Assembly (NCBI RefSeq): GCF_002752675.1
Contig: NZ_CP024608.1
Span: 6,076,001 to 6,140,000, forward strand
DNA: 64,000 nt
Direction: 5' to 3'
DNA from: Massilia violaceinigra
GTDB taxonomy: Bacteria > Pseudomonadota > Gammaproteobacteria > Burkholderiales > Burkholderiaceae_D
Shown: positions 26,452 to 35,225 of the stretch, piece after piece
Layout: each line of letters begins with the position of its first letter
Position numbering within the stretch: position 1 is the first letter of the stretch
The notes under the pieces: model-generated
Seen by the model: only the letters and a program-made list of their open reading frames with translations
What the model was told of the DNA's origin: nothing
Database searches by the model: none
Translations under genes and position numbers: made by a program

Positions 26452-26852
26452 GGCTGCACCTGGGTGGTGGTGATCTCGGTGGTGACGCCGGTCATCAGCT
26501 TTTGAATGGGGCATTTTTCGGCGGCGGCCATCAGGTCGGCGCGCTGTTCGTCGGACAGCTCGCCACCGAATTGCAGCGCGGCCGACAGGCGGTACACGCC
26601 CTTGCGCTCTTCGCTGGCATCGCGCTCGATGCTCACTTCGATATCCTCGACCGGAATGCCCTTGCGCTTCGCGTACCAAACCACGGTGAGGGCTTTGCAG
26701 GCGCCCAGCGCCGCGTCGTACAGGTCGTGCGGGGACGGACCGGCATCGGCGCCGCCCTCCTCGACCGAGCCATCGGCCGGGATTAGGTGGTTGCGCACGT
26801 GGACGATATGGCGCATCGCTTGCGACAAATCGCGCTTGACAGTAATGGACAT
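26448..26852 (-). CDS. OsmC family peroxiredoxin-like protein
   Basis: 134 residues from MSITVKRDLS, with AAGGAAC upstream. Two conserved cysteines of the OsmC/Ohr fold are present: C52 in LGACKALTVVWYA and C114 in AEKCPIQKL. The family reduces organic hydroperoxides or, in many members, has unknown thiol activity. The protein is missing the R-E salt-bridge residues I would use to tell Ohr from OsmC/YhfA; the sequence style is YhfA-like. It is translated together with the pirin gene (4-base overlap), which suggests an oxidative-stress operon. Confidence 0.87.
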   Translation of the reverse strand: MSITVKRDLSQAMRHIVHVRNHLIPADGSVEEGGADAGPSPHDLYDAALGACKALTVVWYAKRKGIPVEDIEVSIERDASEERKGVYRLSAALQFGGELSDEQRADLMAAAEKCPIQKLMTGVTTEITTTQVQP

Positions 26853-27039
26853 GAGGTTCCTTCTTGATGAGGGGGGATGTTGGGGGAATTTACACCCTTT
26901 CGCGGCAGCGCGCATCCCACGAAATGGGGGGCCATGGCGCTGTTTCAGGGCCGGGAAGTGCCATGTCTGCGCCCGAAGCGCAGGCGCGCACCGTCTCGAT
27001 GCGCAAGCATCGAAATAATATCTTTAAGTCAATTTTAAG

Positions 27040-27045
27040 TATAAT
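27040..27045 (+). promoter_or_regulatory. candidate -10 box of PEP-CTERM gene
   Basis: TATAAT at 27040-27045, in a locally AT-rich stretch (27010-27050) 39 bases before the start codon. The -35 region is weak (TTTAAG near 27023). Confidence 0.45.
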
Positions 27046-27083
27046 GAACAACCACCCATTCGTACCGTCCCGGAGCCACCTGA

Positions 27084-27890
27084 ATGTACAAATCCGCTCT
27101 TGCTTTACCGTTGGCCGCCCTGCTCGCCGCCCTCCCCGCCCAAGCCCAATCGACGTCGACGTCCACCTCCTCGATCTCGAACATTCGCTACACGCTGATC
27201 GACCTTGACTTGACTGACGGCGACTCGCCTTCCTTCACGCCCGGTTACTGGGAACCACAAGGGAGCGGGTTGAGCGTCGGCGTCCGGGACCATGACTCCG
27301 GCCACGAACAATACGACTCCCGGCACAGCCCCGATGTGGATTTCTTCGACCAGCAATCGATTGTCTTCAATACTGTAACGCCAGGATCACAGCCCAAGCA
27401 TGTGCAAGTGGGCGCCGGCATCAGCGGCACTTCCCTGGACAGTTTTGCGATCATCGCGAATGCCAACATAAACGGCAGCGGCCGCGGCTCCGGCACCTCG
27501 CACGTTGATCTGTACCGGACATTCTATCTCTCGCCAAATACGTTACTGAGCATCTCGTTTGACATCAATACCGTCGCCACCCACACCGGCCCCGCGCTCC
27601 ATGGCTGGGCCAGCTCATACGCCTCGGTATGGATCGGCAAGCAAAACGCGCACTTCCAACACAATGCCGAGGTACCAGGAGAACTACCGGGACAGGGAGG
27701 CCTGCAGACCTTCACCATCACCGTTCAAAGCGACAATTCGGAACGTCTCGTGAATATCGGCATGGAGGCGCGCTCGACTTCGGTATTACACGATATCTCT
27801 CCGGTTCCGGAACCGGAAACCTATGCCATGCTGCTCGCTGGCCTGGGATTGATTGGATGGCGCAGAGCGCGCCGCATCGCGGCCCGGTAG
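27084..27890 (+). CDS. PEP-CTERM sorting-domain protein
   Basis: 268 residues. Signal peptide (MYKSALALPLAALLAALPAQA) followed by a beta-rich secreted domain with S/T-rich start, and a C-terminal PEP-CTERM tail: VPEPETYAMLLAGLGLIGWRRARR, i.e. PEP motif, one helix, Arg cluster (quoted here in two parts because of its length: PVPEPETYAML and LAGLGLIGWRRARR). Such proteins are processed by exosortase and displayed in the outer layer, usually with exopolysaccharide. No exosortase gene is in the window. Its stop abuts the kinase-FGE gene on the other strand (no gap). Confidence 0.9.
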   Translation: MYKSALALPLAALLAALPAQAQSTSTSTSSISNIRYTLIDLDLTDGDSPSFTPGYWEPQGSGLSVGVRDHDSGHEQYDSRHSPDVDFFDQQSIVFNTVTPGSQPKHVQVGAGISGTSLDSFAIIANANINGSGRGSGTSHVDLYRTFYLSPNTLLSISFDINTVATHTGPALHGWASSYASVWIGKQNAHFQHNAEVPGELPGQGGLQTFTITVQSDNSERLVNIGMEARSTSVLHDISPVPEPETYAMLLAGLGLIGWRRARRIAAR

Positions 27891-30188
27891 TCAGGGCGTC
27901 ACGAGCTTGCGCGCGACCCGAAATCCGACGATGTCGTTGCTCAGCTGCGCCGAGAAGCCATTGCGCAGCGCTGAACGCAGATAGCGCGGGTTGTACAGCC
28001 ACGAGCCGCCGCGCAAGATGCGCCGGCTCTGGTCCCCGCCCTGCTCCCACGCCTCGCCGGTGGGCGGCGCGCCCTCGTAATTGTCGTGCACCGTGTCCTG
28101 CACCCATTCCCACACATTGCCGTGCATGTCGTACAGCCCCCACGGATTGGGCGAGAACAGCCCGGCGCGCGTGGTGCCCTGGCGGTACTCGCCCTTGGGA
28201 CTGCCGTTATAGGTGTAGTTGCCGTCGTAGTTGGCCAGGCTGGTATCGATCTCGTCGCCGAAGCTGAACGCGGTTTTGGTGCCGGCGCGGCAAGCGTACT
28301 CCCACTCCGCTTCGCTCGGCAGCCGGTACGTCTGCCCGGTCTTCTCGCTCAGCCAGCGTACGTACTTTTGCGCATCGTGCCAGGTCACGCCCACCACCGG
28401 ATGGTCGTCGGTCTGGGCGAACCCCGGCTCGGCCCAATTGACCTCGCCGTGCGGCTGCCAGCCGGTGGCGCGCACGAACTGGCGCCACTCGCCCACCGTG
28501 ACGGGAAAGCGCCCCATCGCCAGCGGCTGCTCGATGCCGACCCAGTGCTGCGGCGTTTCGCGCTCCACCCACGCTTGCTGCGAGCCGGCCCGCATCGCGA
28601 TCTTGCGTTCGTGTTCCGGAGAGCCCATCTGGAAGCGCCCGGTCGGCAGCAGCACCAGCTCCGGCCCCTTGCCCGTCCCGTCCAGGAAGCGGTCGCGCAG
28701 CACGCCCTCGGTGTCGGCAACGGGGCTGCCTGTTTCCGATAACTGGGGCGCGGGTTCGGCCGCCACTTCGGCCACGCTGCGTTCGGCCATCTCTTCGCGC
28801 GCGCGCTGCTGCTCGGCGCGATATGCCGCCACCGCCTTGGCCTGCATGGCCTTGCGCTGCTGTTCCTCGCGCGCCTTGCGCTCTTTTTCGGCATCGGCCT
28901 CGCGCCGCTCGCGCAACTGCTGGCGCAGCGCCTCCTTGCGGTCGCGCTTGGCCGCATCGGCTTCGGCGCGTTCGATCGCCTCCTGCTCCTTGCGCTGCTT
29001 TTCCTTGAGCAGATTGGCTGCCGCGGCGGCTTCCGCCTCGGCCTTGCGCTGTACCGCCAGCTGCCTGGCGCGCTGCTCTTCCTGCAAACGCAGCGCCGCC
29101 TGCTGCGCCGCGTGCGCGACCTGTTCCTGCGCCTGTTGCGCGGCCTGCTGCGCCGCCAGTTCCTGCGGCGACGGCCCCACCGCCCCGCGCAGGGAGGCCA
29201 GCAAGTCCGGCACGGTGGCCGGACGCAGGTCCGGATCGAAGGCAAAGCCGCTGCGCAGCGCATCCCATTCGCGCGCCGACAGCGCCTCGGGGCGCGGCGG
29301 CTCGTGACCGGCGCTGCGCGGCCCGTCGAACGGCATGTGACCTTCCACCATCTGGTAGATCATCACCGCCACCGCATACACGTCGAGCGAGCGGCTCGGC
29401 TGGCGTTGCAGGGTGCCCGCTTCCGGCGCGCGGTAGCCCGCCGTGCCCGAGTTGCCTGGCGCCTCCAGGCCGATGCTGCTTGCGCTGCTGCGCGCGCGCG
29501 CGGCGATGCCGAAGTCGAGCAGCTTGACCTCGCCCTTTTTGGTAAGGAACACATTGCCCGGCTTGATGTCGCGGTGCACCAGCTTGTGCTTTTCCCACGC
29601 GTACTGCAAGGCGTCGGAAATCGGCGCCAGCAGCTCCTGCACGCGCGCCAGGCTTAGAGGGCCTTCGCGCGCCAGCAGGCTGTCGAGGTCTTCGCCTTCG
29701 AGGCATTCCATGATGATGAAATAGCTCGACGTGGCCGGATCCTGGGCCCACTCGTAGACCCGCACGATGTGTTCATGCGCCAGGCGGCGCGCCTGCGTCG
29801 CTTCTTCGATCAGCAGCTTGGCGTGGGTGGCGCTCTGGGTCAGCTGCGGCGGCAGGATCTTGAGCGCGACCATCGCGCTATGACCAAGTTCGGCGTGGGT
29901 CGCCAGGTCGATCGCCTGCCACACCTGGCCCATGCCGCCCTGCGCGATCAGCTGTTCCAGGCGGTAGCGGCGGTTTTGCGGGCCGATCTCCTGGCCCACC
30001 ATCAGTCCGATCTCGGTGCCCTGGCGGATGTGTATCGCCGGCGGCGCCATGGGCGTGCCGCTGCCGCCGGGCGGCGCGTACTCCGCGTCCAGGATGGCGT
30101 TCTTGCGGCTGTCGAATTCCTGCTGGCTTAACAGGCCGTCTTCGTGCAGGCTGCGCAGTTCGCGGATCTTGTCTCTTGCCGTTTGCAT
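27891..30188 (-). CDS. Ser/Thr kinase fused to a formylglycine-enzyme-like domain
   Basis: 765 residues from MQTARDKIRELRSLHEDG. Order: SHOCT-like helix pair (3-36), kinase (75-335) with GGMGQVW, K110, HRD 205-207, DFG 225-227 and APE; an Ala/Gln/Glu/Arg-rich coiled coil (about 343-500); then a SUMF1/FGE-type domain (about 525-760) with MGSPEHERK, FPVTVGEW, WHDAQKYVRWLS, RLPSEAEWEYACRAGT, DMHGNVWEWVQD, ILRGGSW and a final VGFRVAR. In this architecture the FGE-like part is usually a ligand- or substrate-binding module, not an active sulfatase modifier. GACAGGA precedes the start and the upstream SPFH gene ends 8 bases away. Last gene of the long minus-strand operon. Confidence 0.9.
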   Translation of the reverse strand: MQTARDKIRELRSLHEDGLLSQQEFDSRKNAILDAEYAPPGGSGTPMAPPAIHIRQGTEIGLMVGQEIGPQNRRYRLEQLIAQGGMGQVWQAIDLATHAELGHSAMVALKILPPQLTQSATHAKLLIEEATQARRLAHEHIVRVYEWAQDPATSSYFIIMECLEGEDLDSLLAREGPLSLARVQELLAPISDALQYAWEKHKLVHRDIKPGNVFLTKKGEVKLLDFGIAARARSSASSIGLEAPGNSGTAGYRAPEAGTLQRQPSRSLDVYAVAVMIYQMVEGHMPFDGPRSAGHEPPRPEALSAREWDALRSGFAFDPDLRPATVPDLLASLRGAVGPSPQELAAQQAAQQAQEQVAHAAQQAALRLQEEQRARQLAVQRKAEAEAAAAANLLKEKQRKEQEAIERAEADAAKRDRKEALRQQLRERREADAEKERKAREEQQRKAMQAKAVAAYRAEQQRAREEMAERSVAEVAAEPAPQLSETGSPVADTEGVLRDRFLDGTGKGPELVLLPTGRFQMGSPEHERKIAMRAGSQQAWVERETPQHWVGIEQPLAMGRFPVTVGEWRQFVRATGWQPHGEVNWAEPGFAQTDDHPVVGVTWHDAQKYVRWLSEKTGQTYRLPSEAEWEYACRAGTKTAFSFGDEIDTSLANYDGNYTYNGSPKGEYRQGTTRAGLFSPNPWGLYDMHGNVWEWVQDTVHDNYEGAPPTGEAWEQGGDQSRRILRGGSWLYNPRYLRSALRNGFSAQLSNDIVGFRVARKLVTP

Positions 30189-30196
30189 CTGTCCTG

Positions 30197-32437
30197 TCAA
30201 GGTTGGATCGCCGCGCCGCATTCGGCACAGAATTTATCGTTAGGACCGGCCCGGTGCCCGTTGGGGCACATGCGCACCAGCGGGCGCGGGGCCTGATCAT
30301 AGCGCACCTGGGCGCCACCCTGCGCCACACCGGTGCCGAGCGCCGACTGCGAGGCCAGCGCCGCCTTGTTCACATCGTTCTGCATCCCCAGCAAATCGAG
30401 CTGGTGGCGCCGGTCCTTGTCCACTTCGGCGTCGCGTAGCGCGCGTTCGCGGTCGACCCGCTCCTGCGCGCCACGCGCCGCTTCAGCCGGCGTGACGCTG
30501 TACGTCGCCGCCACCACCGACGCCAGCGCCGCCAGCTGGTGCGGCGTCATGCTGGCGTGGACCTGGGTTTTCATCACATCGGCCAGCGCTTGCGCGTTGG
30601 GCCCGGCCGCCAGCGCCACCTTGCCGGTGTCGCTCAGGTTACCGATGGTCGACACGCGCGAGATTTCGATGCGCGCCAGTTCCGCTTCGTGCGCCTGCTG
30701 CGCGAACTGCGTTTCGCGCTCGTGGCCAAGGCGCTTGAGTTCCTGCTGCCAGGCCGCCTCCTGCTCCTGCTGACGCAAAGCGTGGCGCCGCTCTTCCGCT
30801 TCCAGTTCGATCTGCTGCGACTGGCGCGTGTGGCGTCCGTCGGCATCGATCGTGCGCAGCAGCTTTTCGTGCTGGGCGATGGAATCCTGCTGCGCGCCGC
30901 CGCGGCGCAGGGTCTCGATCTTCTGGTTGATTTCCTCGGCGTCCGCCTTCGCGCCGGTATCCTTGAGCATGTCGGTGCGCAGCAGGTCGCGCTTGCGGTC
31001 CAGCGCCAGTTGTTCTTCCCATTCCGCGATGCGCTCGGCCTCGCGCTTGTGGGCCGCGTTGGCCAGCGTCAGCGACTGCCACTGGGCCTTGTGCTGCTCC
31101 GCTTCCATGGCCGCCTGGCGCTCGTTGGCCGCTTGCTGCGCCTGATGCAGGCGCGCCAGCTCGGCACGTTTGCGCGATTCATCCTCGATGCCCAGCGCCT
31201 GCGCGATCTTGTTCTGGATCTGCTGCTGCAGCAGCTGGTGCGAAAAGCGCTGCTGCGCGAGCTGACGCATCTCCAGCGCGCCCTGCTGCGCCACCTCAAG
31301 TTCGGTGCGCATGCGAAGCTGGGCCAGGTGGCGCAGGTGCGCCCACTCGGTCGACTCGTCCTCGCGCGCCGCCCCCTTCTTGGCCAGTTCGTGCTCCAGC
31401 TCATTGACGATATCGCCGGCGCCCCGTTCGAGCGCCTGCTTGCGGCTCTTGGAGTCGACGATGCGTCCATACAGGTCGATCTCGCGCGCGCGCAGCGATT
31501 GCAGGCGCTCGGCGTTCTGCAAGGTCAGCTCGGCTTTTTCGATGCTGTCGTCCTGGCGCAGTTCCTGGCGGCGGTAGCGCAGGCGGTTTTCCTGCTCCTC
31601 GCGCCGGATGCGCTGCCATTCCTCGTCGTTATACAACTCGTCGAGCTGCTTGGCGTGTTCCAGCTTCACGTGGCGTTCGTCAGCCACCAGCCACAGGGTG
31701 CCGATGCGGGCCTGGTGCGCGTCGAATTTATCGTGGCGCAGGGCCAGCGTGTCCACCTGCACCACCGCCAGCCCGTACTGCGCCAGGCGCAGCTTGAGCG
31801 AGCCTTGCAGGCGCTCGTCGAGCTGGGGCCGCAGGTCGCGGTTGCCCGACATGTCGCGGATCGACTGGCCGGCGATGAATTCGGCCGCCAGCTGGCGCAC
31901 CGACGGCTCCAATAGTTCGCGCAAATGGCTAGAGGTTACCGCGCCCGGCATCGTCATGAAGTGCTGGGCAAAAGCGCTGACCTGTTCGATCTTGACGCTG
32001 ACCGTGAAGCGCGCTCCGATGGCCAGGTGTTCGGCCGTCAGCAGATCGTCGAGCGAAAACTCGACCGGCATCGCGGCGGTGCGCGTGATGAGGATTTCGG
32101 CATGCTGGTTGCGCAGCAGGTGATTGAGGCGCGTGAAAAAGCCCTCGATCTCGTACTCGCCCTGCGGCACCTCGGTCGCCTGGCCCGCCTGGAGGATGTA
32201 GGCGCGCGTGGTGGCCGGCACCCGCAAAGTCTTCACAAACAGGCCGGAAAGCTGCTCGACACCGAAAAACACAGCCAGATCGTCCGGACCGGGAATCCAG
32301 CGGTTCTCGCGGAACACCGGCTCGTTGCGCGGCGCGCCCAAGGTCAGGCCGCACTGAGCGCAATAGCCGGAATCGCCGGCATTCTGATGCTCGCAACGCG
32401 GGCAGGCCACGCCGCCAAAACCAAACATCTGGAACAT
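30197..32437 (-). CDS. SPFH-domain protein with zinc ribbons at both ends
   Basis: 746 residues from MFQMFGFGG (CAGGAG ribosome site upstream). An N-terminal zinc ribbon (CPRCEHQNAGDSGYCAQCG) and a C-terminal one (CPNGHRAGPNDKFCAECG) enclose an SPFH/band-7-like region (about 60-290: PATTRAYILQAGQATEVPQGEYEIEG, FTVSVKIEQV) and a very long Glu/Gln/Arg-rich coiled coil (about 270-600). This composition is known for the virion-core-protein-like SPFH family found beside Ser/Thr kinases in stress-response loci. Likely an oligomeric scaffold. It lies 8 bases before the kinase-FGE gene, so they almost surely work together. Confidence 0.85.
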   Translation of the reverse strand: MFQMFGFGGVACPRCEHQNAGDSGYCAQCGLTLGAPRNEPVFRENRWIPGPDDLAVFFGVEQLSGLFVKTLRVPATTRAYILQAGQATEVPQGEYEIEGFFTRLNHLLRNQHAEILITRTAAMPVEFSLDDLLTAEHLAIGARFTVSVKIEQVSAFAQHFMTMPGAVTSSHLRELLEPSVRQLAAEFIAGQSIRDMSGNRDLRPQLDERLQGSLKLRLAQYGLAVVQVDTLALRHDKFDAHQARIGTLWLVADERHVKLEHAKQLDELYNDEEWQRIRREEQENRLRYRRQELRQDDSIEKAELTLQNAERLQSLRAREIDLYGRIVDSKSRKQALERGAGDIVNELEHELAKKGAAREDESTEWAHLRHLAQLRMRTELEVAQQGALEMRQLAQQRFSHQLLQQQIQNKIAQALGIEDESRKRAELARLHQAQQAANERQAAMEAEQHKAQWQSLTLANAAHKREAERIAEWEEQLALDRKRDLLRTDMLKDTGAKADAEEINQKIETLRRGGAQQDSIAQHEKLLRTIDADGRHTRQSQQIELEAEERRHALRQQEQEAAWQQELKRLGHERETQFAQQAHEAELARIEISRVSTIGNLSDTGKVALAAGPNAQALADVMKTQVHASMTPHQLAALASVVAATYSVTPAEAARGAQERVDRERALRDAEVDKDRRHQLDLLGMQNDVNKAALASQSALGTGVAQGGAQVRYDQAPRPLVRMCPNGHRAGPNDKFCAECGAAIQP

Positions 32438-32563
32438 ATCGACTCCTGGTTGTTCAACTTGCACCACTTTTTACCAAACCCACCCGGCCCGTTCGATTTT
32501 AGCAGGGGACGAGGCGCACGACCGTCGCGCACGCCGGTAGACGCTTTACTATTAAACGCATGT

Positions 32564-33577
32564 TCAGATAATCCCGATCCGCTCGACCAGCGCCACGCTA
32601 GCGCCGCGCGCGCGCACGGCATCAAGGAACTCCTGCGCCAGCGCGCCTTCCCATGCCTTGGGCAGCAAAATCCGGTCGCCGGCGACGGCCTGCTGCAAGA
32701 TCAGCGCGCATTTCGGCGCGCAGCCTTCGACGGAATCGACCCGCCCCGCATGCCAGGCGCCCGAGCAGCCGCTCGCGATGACCCGGCCGCGCGCCAGAAA
32801 CTCGCGTCCGCGCGCCATGCGGTCGGCCATCACCAGCGCCAGCTCGAAGGAATTGCCCTGGAAGCGCGCCTGGGCGAAGCGCACGACCGTGCGCCAGCGC
32901 CCCAGCGCACGGCCGTCGAAATGGCGTGCCCCGGCCAGCGCCTGGCGCACCGCCAGCAGCTGTACCGGGTCGAGCCCGGGCGCGGCGATCGTTTCCTCTT
33001 CCTCGCCGTCCGCTCCGGCCAGCGGATGGACATTCACCTCGACCCAGCACAAGCTGTCGTTGATGCCGCCGCAGTGCAGCGGGAACCAGGCGCGCGCCGA
33101 GGCCACGCTGGCCGCGCTGTCGGGCTGCCCGGTCAGGGCGCCCAGCCAACCCAGCCCCTGCGGCCCGCCCAAGAGTGCATGTGCGGGAGCGTTGGCCACG
33201 TCATGGCCGTCGACGCGGCCCAGCTGCCATTGCTCGGACCAGCCGTTGGCCAGCACCGGGCCGACGGGCTGCCACACCCCGCGCACCATGCGGTCGGCCA
33301 GCACCACGGCCAGTTCCCAGTCGCGCTCATGGCGCCCGGGAGCGCGGTCGATGCTGATGACCACCTGTTCGCGGCTGTCGAAACAGCCTTCGGTCAGGCG
33401 CGCCAGACGCACCACCTGCTGCATGCGCTCGGCCACAGCGGCGTCGCCGGCGCCGCTGCATTTGACATCGGCACGGCCGGCGCGCGGGCGCACGGTGGCG
33501 CTGACGGTCAGCAGCGCGCCGCCGGCCAGCACGCTGCGGACTTCGGCGCCGTGACGCTTTTCGGTCGGGACGCTCAT
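32564..33577 (-). CDS. unknown protein of the kinase/SPFH operon (337 residues)
   Basis: Not recognised. MSVPTEKRHGAEVRSVL, then a tandem layout: two roughly 130-residue halves with the shared pattern D/F-S-R-E-Q-V..ELAVVLADRMVRG..W..GR-VDG and FELALVMADRMARG..GAWHAGRVDSVEG. The internal repeat suggests an ancestral duplication inside the gene. No signal peptide or membrane segment. The start is fixed by the ATGA overlap with the upstream gene (33574-33577). Its place in a tightly overlapping set with SPFH and kinase-FGE genes suggests a structural subunit. Confidence 0.7.
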   Translation of the reverse strand: MSVPTEKRHGAEVRSVLAGGALLTVSATVRPRAGRADVKCSGAGDAAVAERMQQVVRLARLTEGCFDSREQVVISIDRAPGRHERDWELAVVLADRMVRGVWQPVGPVLANGWSEQWQLGRVDGHDVANAPAHALLGGPQGLGWLGALTGQPDSAASVASARAWFPLHCGGINDSLCWVEVNVHPLAGADGEEEETIAAPGLDPVQLLAVRQALAGARHFDGRALGRWRTVVRFAQARFQGNSFELALVMADRMARGREFLARGRVIASGCSGAWHAGRVDSVEGCAPKCALILQQAVAGDRILLPKAWEGALAQEFLDAVRARGASVALVERIGII

Positions 33578-34635
33578 GCCGGCTCGCTCTCGGGAACCAG
33601 GACCGCCACGCGGCGCGCCGCGCACTCGTGTTCGAGGTTGGCGATGATGCGGTCGGCGTCATCGAACAGCGGCGCAAGATCGGCATCGGCCGCCAGTCCC
33701 AGGCGCGCCAGCAAGGCCCAGGCTTCGTCCAGCGCGGCACTGGCGCGCAGGCTGTGGTGAGTACGCGTTAGCTGACGGTCGGCCGGCAGCGTTTCGCCCG
33801 GCGCGGCCAGGGCCAAGGCCGGCATGGCGTTGACCGACAGGCTCACGTTGTCGAGCCGCTGCAGCAGCGCCATATGCTGCTGGAACAGTGCCTGGCCGGG
33901 CGGCAGCACCGCCATGCGCAAGCCGTGCATCACGCAGGGCAGTTCCAGGAACAGGCGGCGCAGCGCCCTGGCGTCGGCAGCAGCGGCGTCAAACGGCATG
34001 GCGGCGCATACCTGCAACGGCTGCGGCTGCGGCGCCCGCACTTCCGGCATGCTGACCGCACGCGCCAGCAACAGTGCGGCGTAGTCGACACGCTCGCCCA
34101 GGTCGACCGGTATGCAATCGTCGACACTGATGCCGAAGCGGGTATATAACAGTTGGTTGAAGCCGGCGCGGAAGGCATTCCATTCGTCCAGCGTGGTGCA
34201 CGGCGGCAGGGCCAGATGGCCCAGCCCCAGTTCCTGCTGGAGCGCGGCTTCGATGGCGGCCGCAAAGTCGCCCAGGCCGAGCGTGTCGCCCGCTTCGCTG
34301 GCCAGGTACAGGTCGAAGCGCTGCTGCGCCACGCGCGGATCGGGCCCGTCGACCGCGAACGACAGGCGCAGTCCCAGTTCCGGAGCCGCGGCGAACGGCA
34401 GCAGGTCGACGCCGTACGGCCCCGGATGAAAGCAGAACGCGGTTTCAATCTCGGCCAGGACGATGCGGCTGGCCTCCGCCACGCGGCGCGTATGGCCGCC
34501 CGTATCGGCCACCACGCCGATGCAGCCCTTCGGTACCGTGCAGCCGGAGTCCATGCGCAGCGCCAGCGTGGCCGCGCCCAGCGCCGAGGTATCGGGCGGC
34601 GTGGCCCTTGCCGGGCGCTTGAACAGACCGATCAT
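33574..34635 (-). CDS. unknown protein of the kinase/SPFH operon (353 residues)
   Basis: Not recognised. Starts MIGLFKRPARATPPDTSALG behind GAGGAATGCG, then a mixed alpha/beta protein (RRVAEASRIVLAEIETAFCFHPG, LYLASEAGDTLGLGDFAAAIEAALQQELG). No signal peptide. A longer frame to 34728 runs into the upstream gene and is rejected. It overlaps the next gene by 4 bases and starts 9 bases after the previous stop, so all are co-translated. Domain position relative to kinase and SPFH suggests a component of one complex. Confidence 0.68.
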   Translation of the reverse strand: MIGLFKRPARATPPDTSALGAATLALRMDSGCTVPKGCIGVVADTGGHTRRVAEASRIVLAEIETAFCFHPGPYGVDLLPFAAAPELGLRLSFAVDGPDPRVAQQRFDLYLASEAGDTLGLGDFAAAIEAALQQELGLGHLALPPCTTLDEWNAFRAGFNQLLYTRFGISVDDCIPVDLGERVDYAALLLARAVSMPEVRAPQPQPLQVCAAMPFDAAAADARALRRLFLELPCVMHGLRMAVLPPGQALFQQHMALLQRLDNVSLSVNAMPALALAAPGETLPADRQLTRTHHSLRASAALDEAWALLARLGLAADADLAPLFDDADRIIANLEHECAARRVAVLVPESEPA

Positions 34636-34643
34636 CGCATTCC

Positions 34644-35225
34644 TCACACGTGCACCGGTTCGACCGCGAAGCGCGCGCCGAACTGCTGGAAGTGCGGTGC
34701 GGGTGCGCTGTCGAAGGGCCAGCCGCATTCCACTTCGCCGTCGGCGTCGAGCCGCCCTTGCAGCAGGATGGCGCCGCCGCCGTCGACCACGCGCAGCATC
34801 GGCTGTTCGCGCAGCAGACGCGCGGCGAACGGCGCGGCGGCATCGAGCGACAGGATCAGACGCCAGGCATCATCCTGCGCCACGAAATGCAGCGTCCAGT
34901 GGCCGTCGTCGGTCAGCAGGCGGGCCAGATCGGCGCCGTCGGAGGCGGCGCGCAGCATGCCGGCGCTGCCGCTCCAGGCGTCGTCGTTGGCCGCGCGCGC
35001 GCCGCCGCGCTCGATGGCCAACTGACGGAAGCGGCGCAGGGTCAGGGGCGAGGCGCGCAAGGCGGCCAGTTCGGCGCTGTTCAAGGGGTGGTTCCCATTG
35101 ATCGCGGCAAGCAGCACGGAATCGCCCAGCATCAGGCGGTCGCCCTCCACGCGGCGCGACAGCAGCAGGCGCTCGATCAGCTTGCGGTCGGGTTCCTGGT
35201 TCGTTTTCACATCATTCTCCTTCAT
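34644..35225 (-). CDS. unknown protein of the kinase/SPFH operon (193 residues)
   Basis: Not recognised. MKENDVKTNQEPDRKLIERLLLSRRVEGDR begins with a charged, probably helical, segment; the rest is beta-rich (GHWTLHFVAQDDAWRLILSL ... GAILLQGRLDADGEVECGW). Several surface Trp/Asp pairs. No signal peptide or membrane helix. The ATG shares four bases with the stop of the upstream gene (35222-35225). The frame upstream to 35471 is a shadow. Confidence 0.68.
   Translation of the reverse strand: MKENDVKTNQEPDRKLIERLLLSRRVEGDRLMLGDSVLLAAINGNHPLNSAELAALRASPLTLRRFRQLAIERGGARAANDDAWSGSAGMLRAASDGADLARLLTDDGHWTLHFVAQDDAWRLILSLDAAAPFAARLLREQPMLRVVDGGGAILLQGRLDADGEVECGWPFDSAPAPHFQQFGARFAVEPVHV

Noticed and set aside
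26452..26679. N-terminal extension of the first pirin
   Set aside because: It is the shadow of the overlapping OsmC gene; the pirin start is fixed by the ATGA overlap and the family N-terminus.
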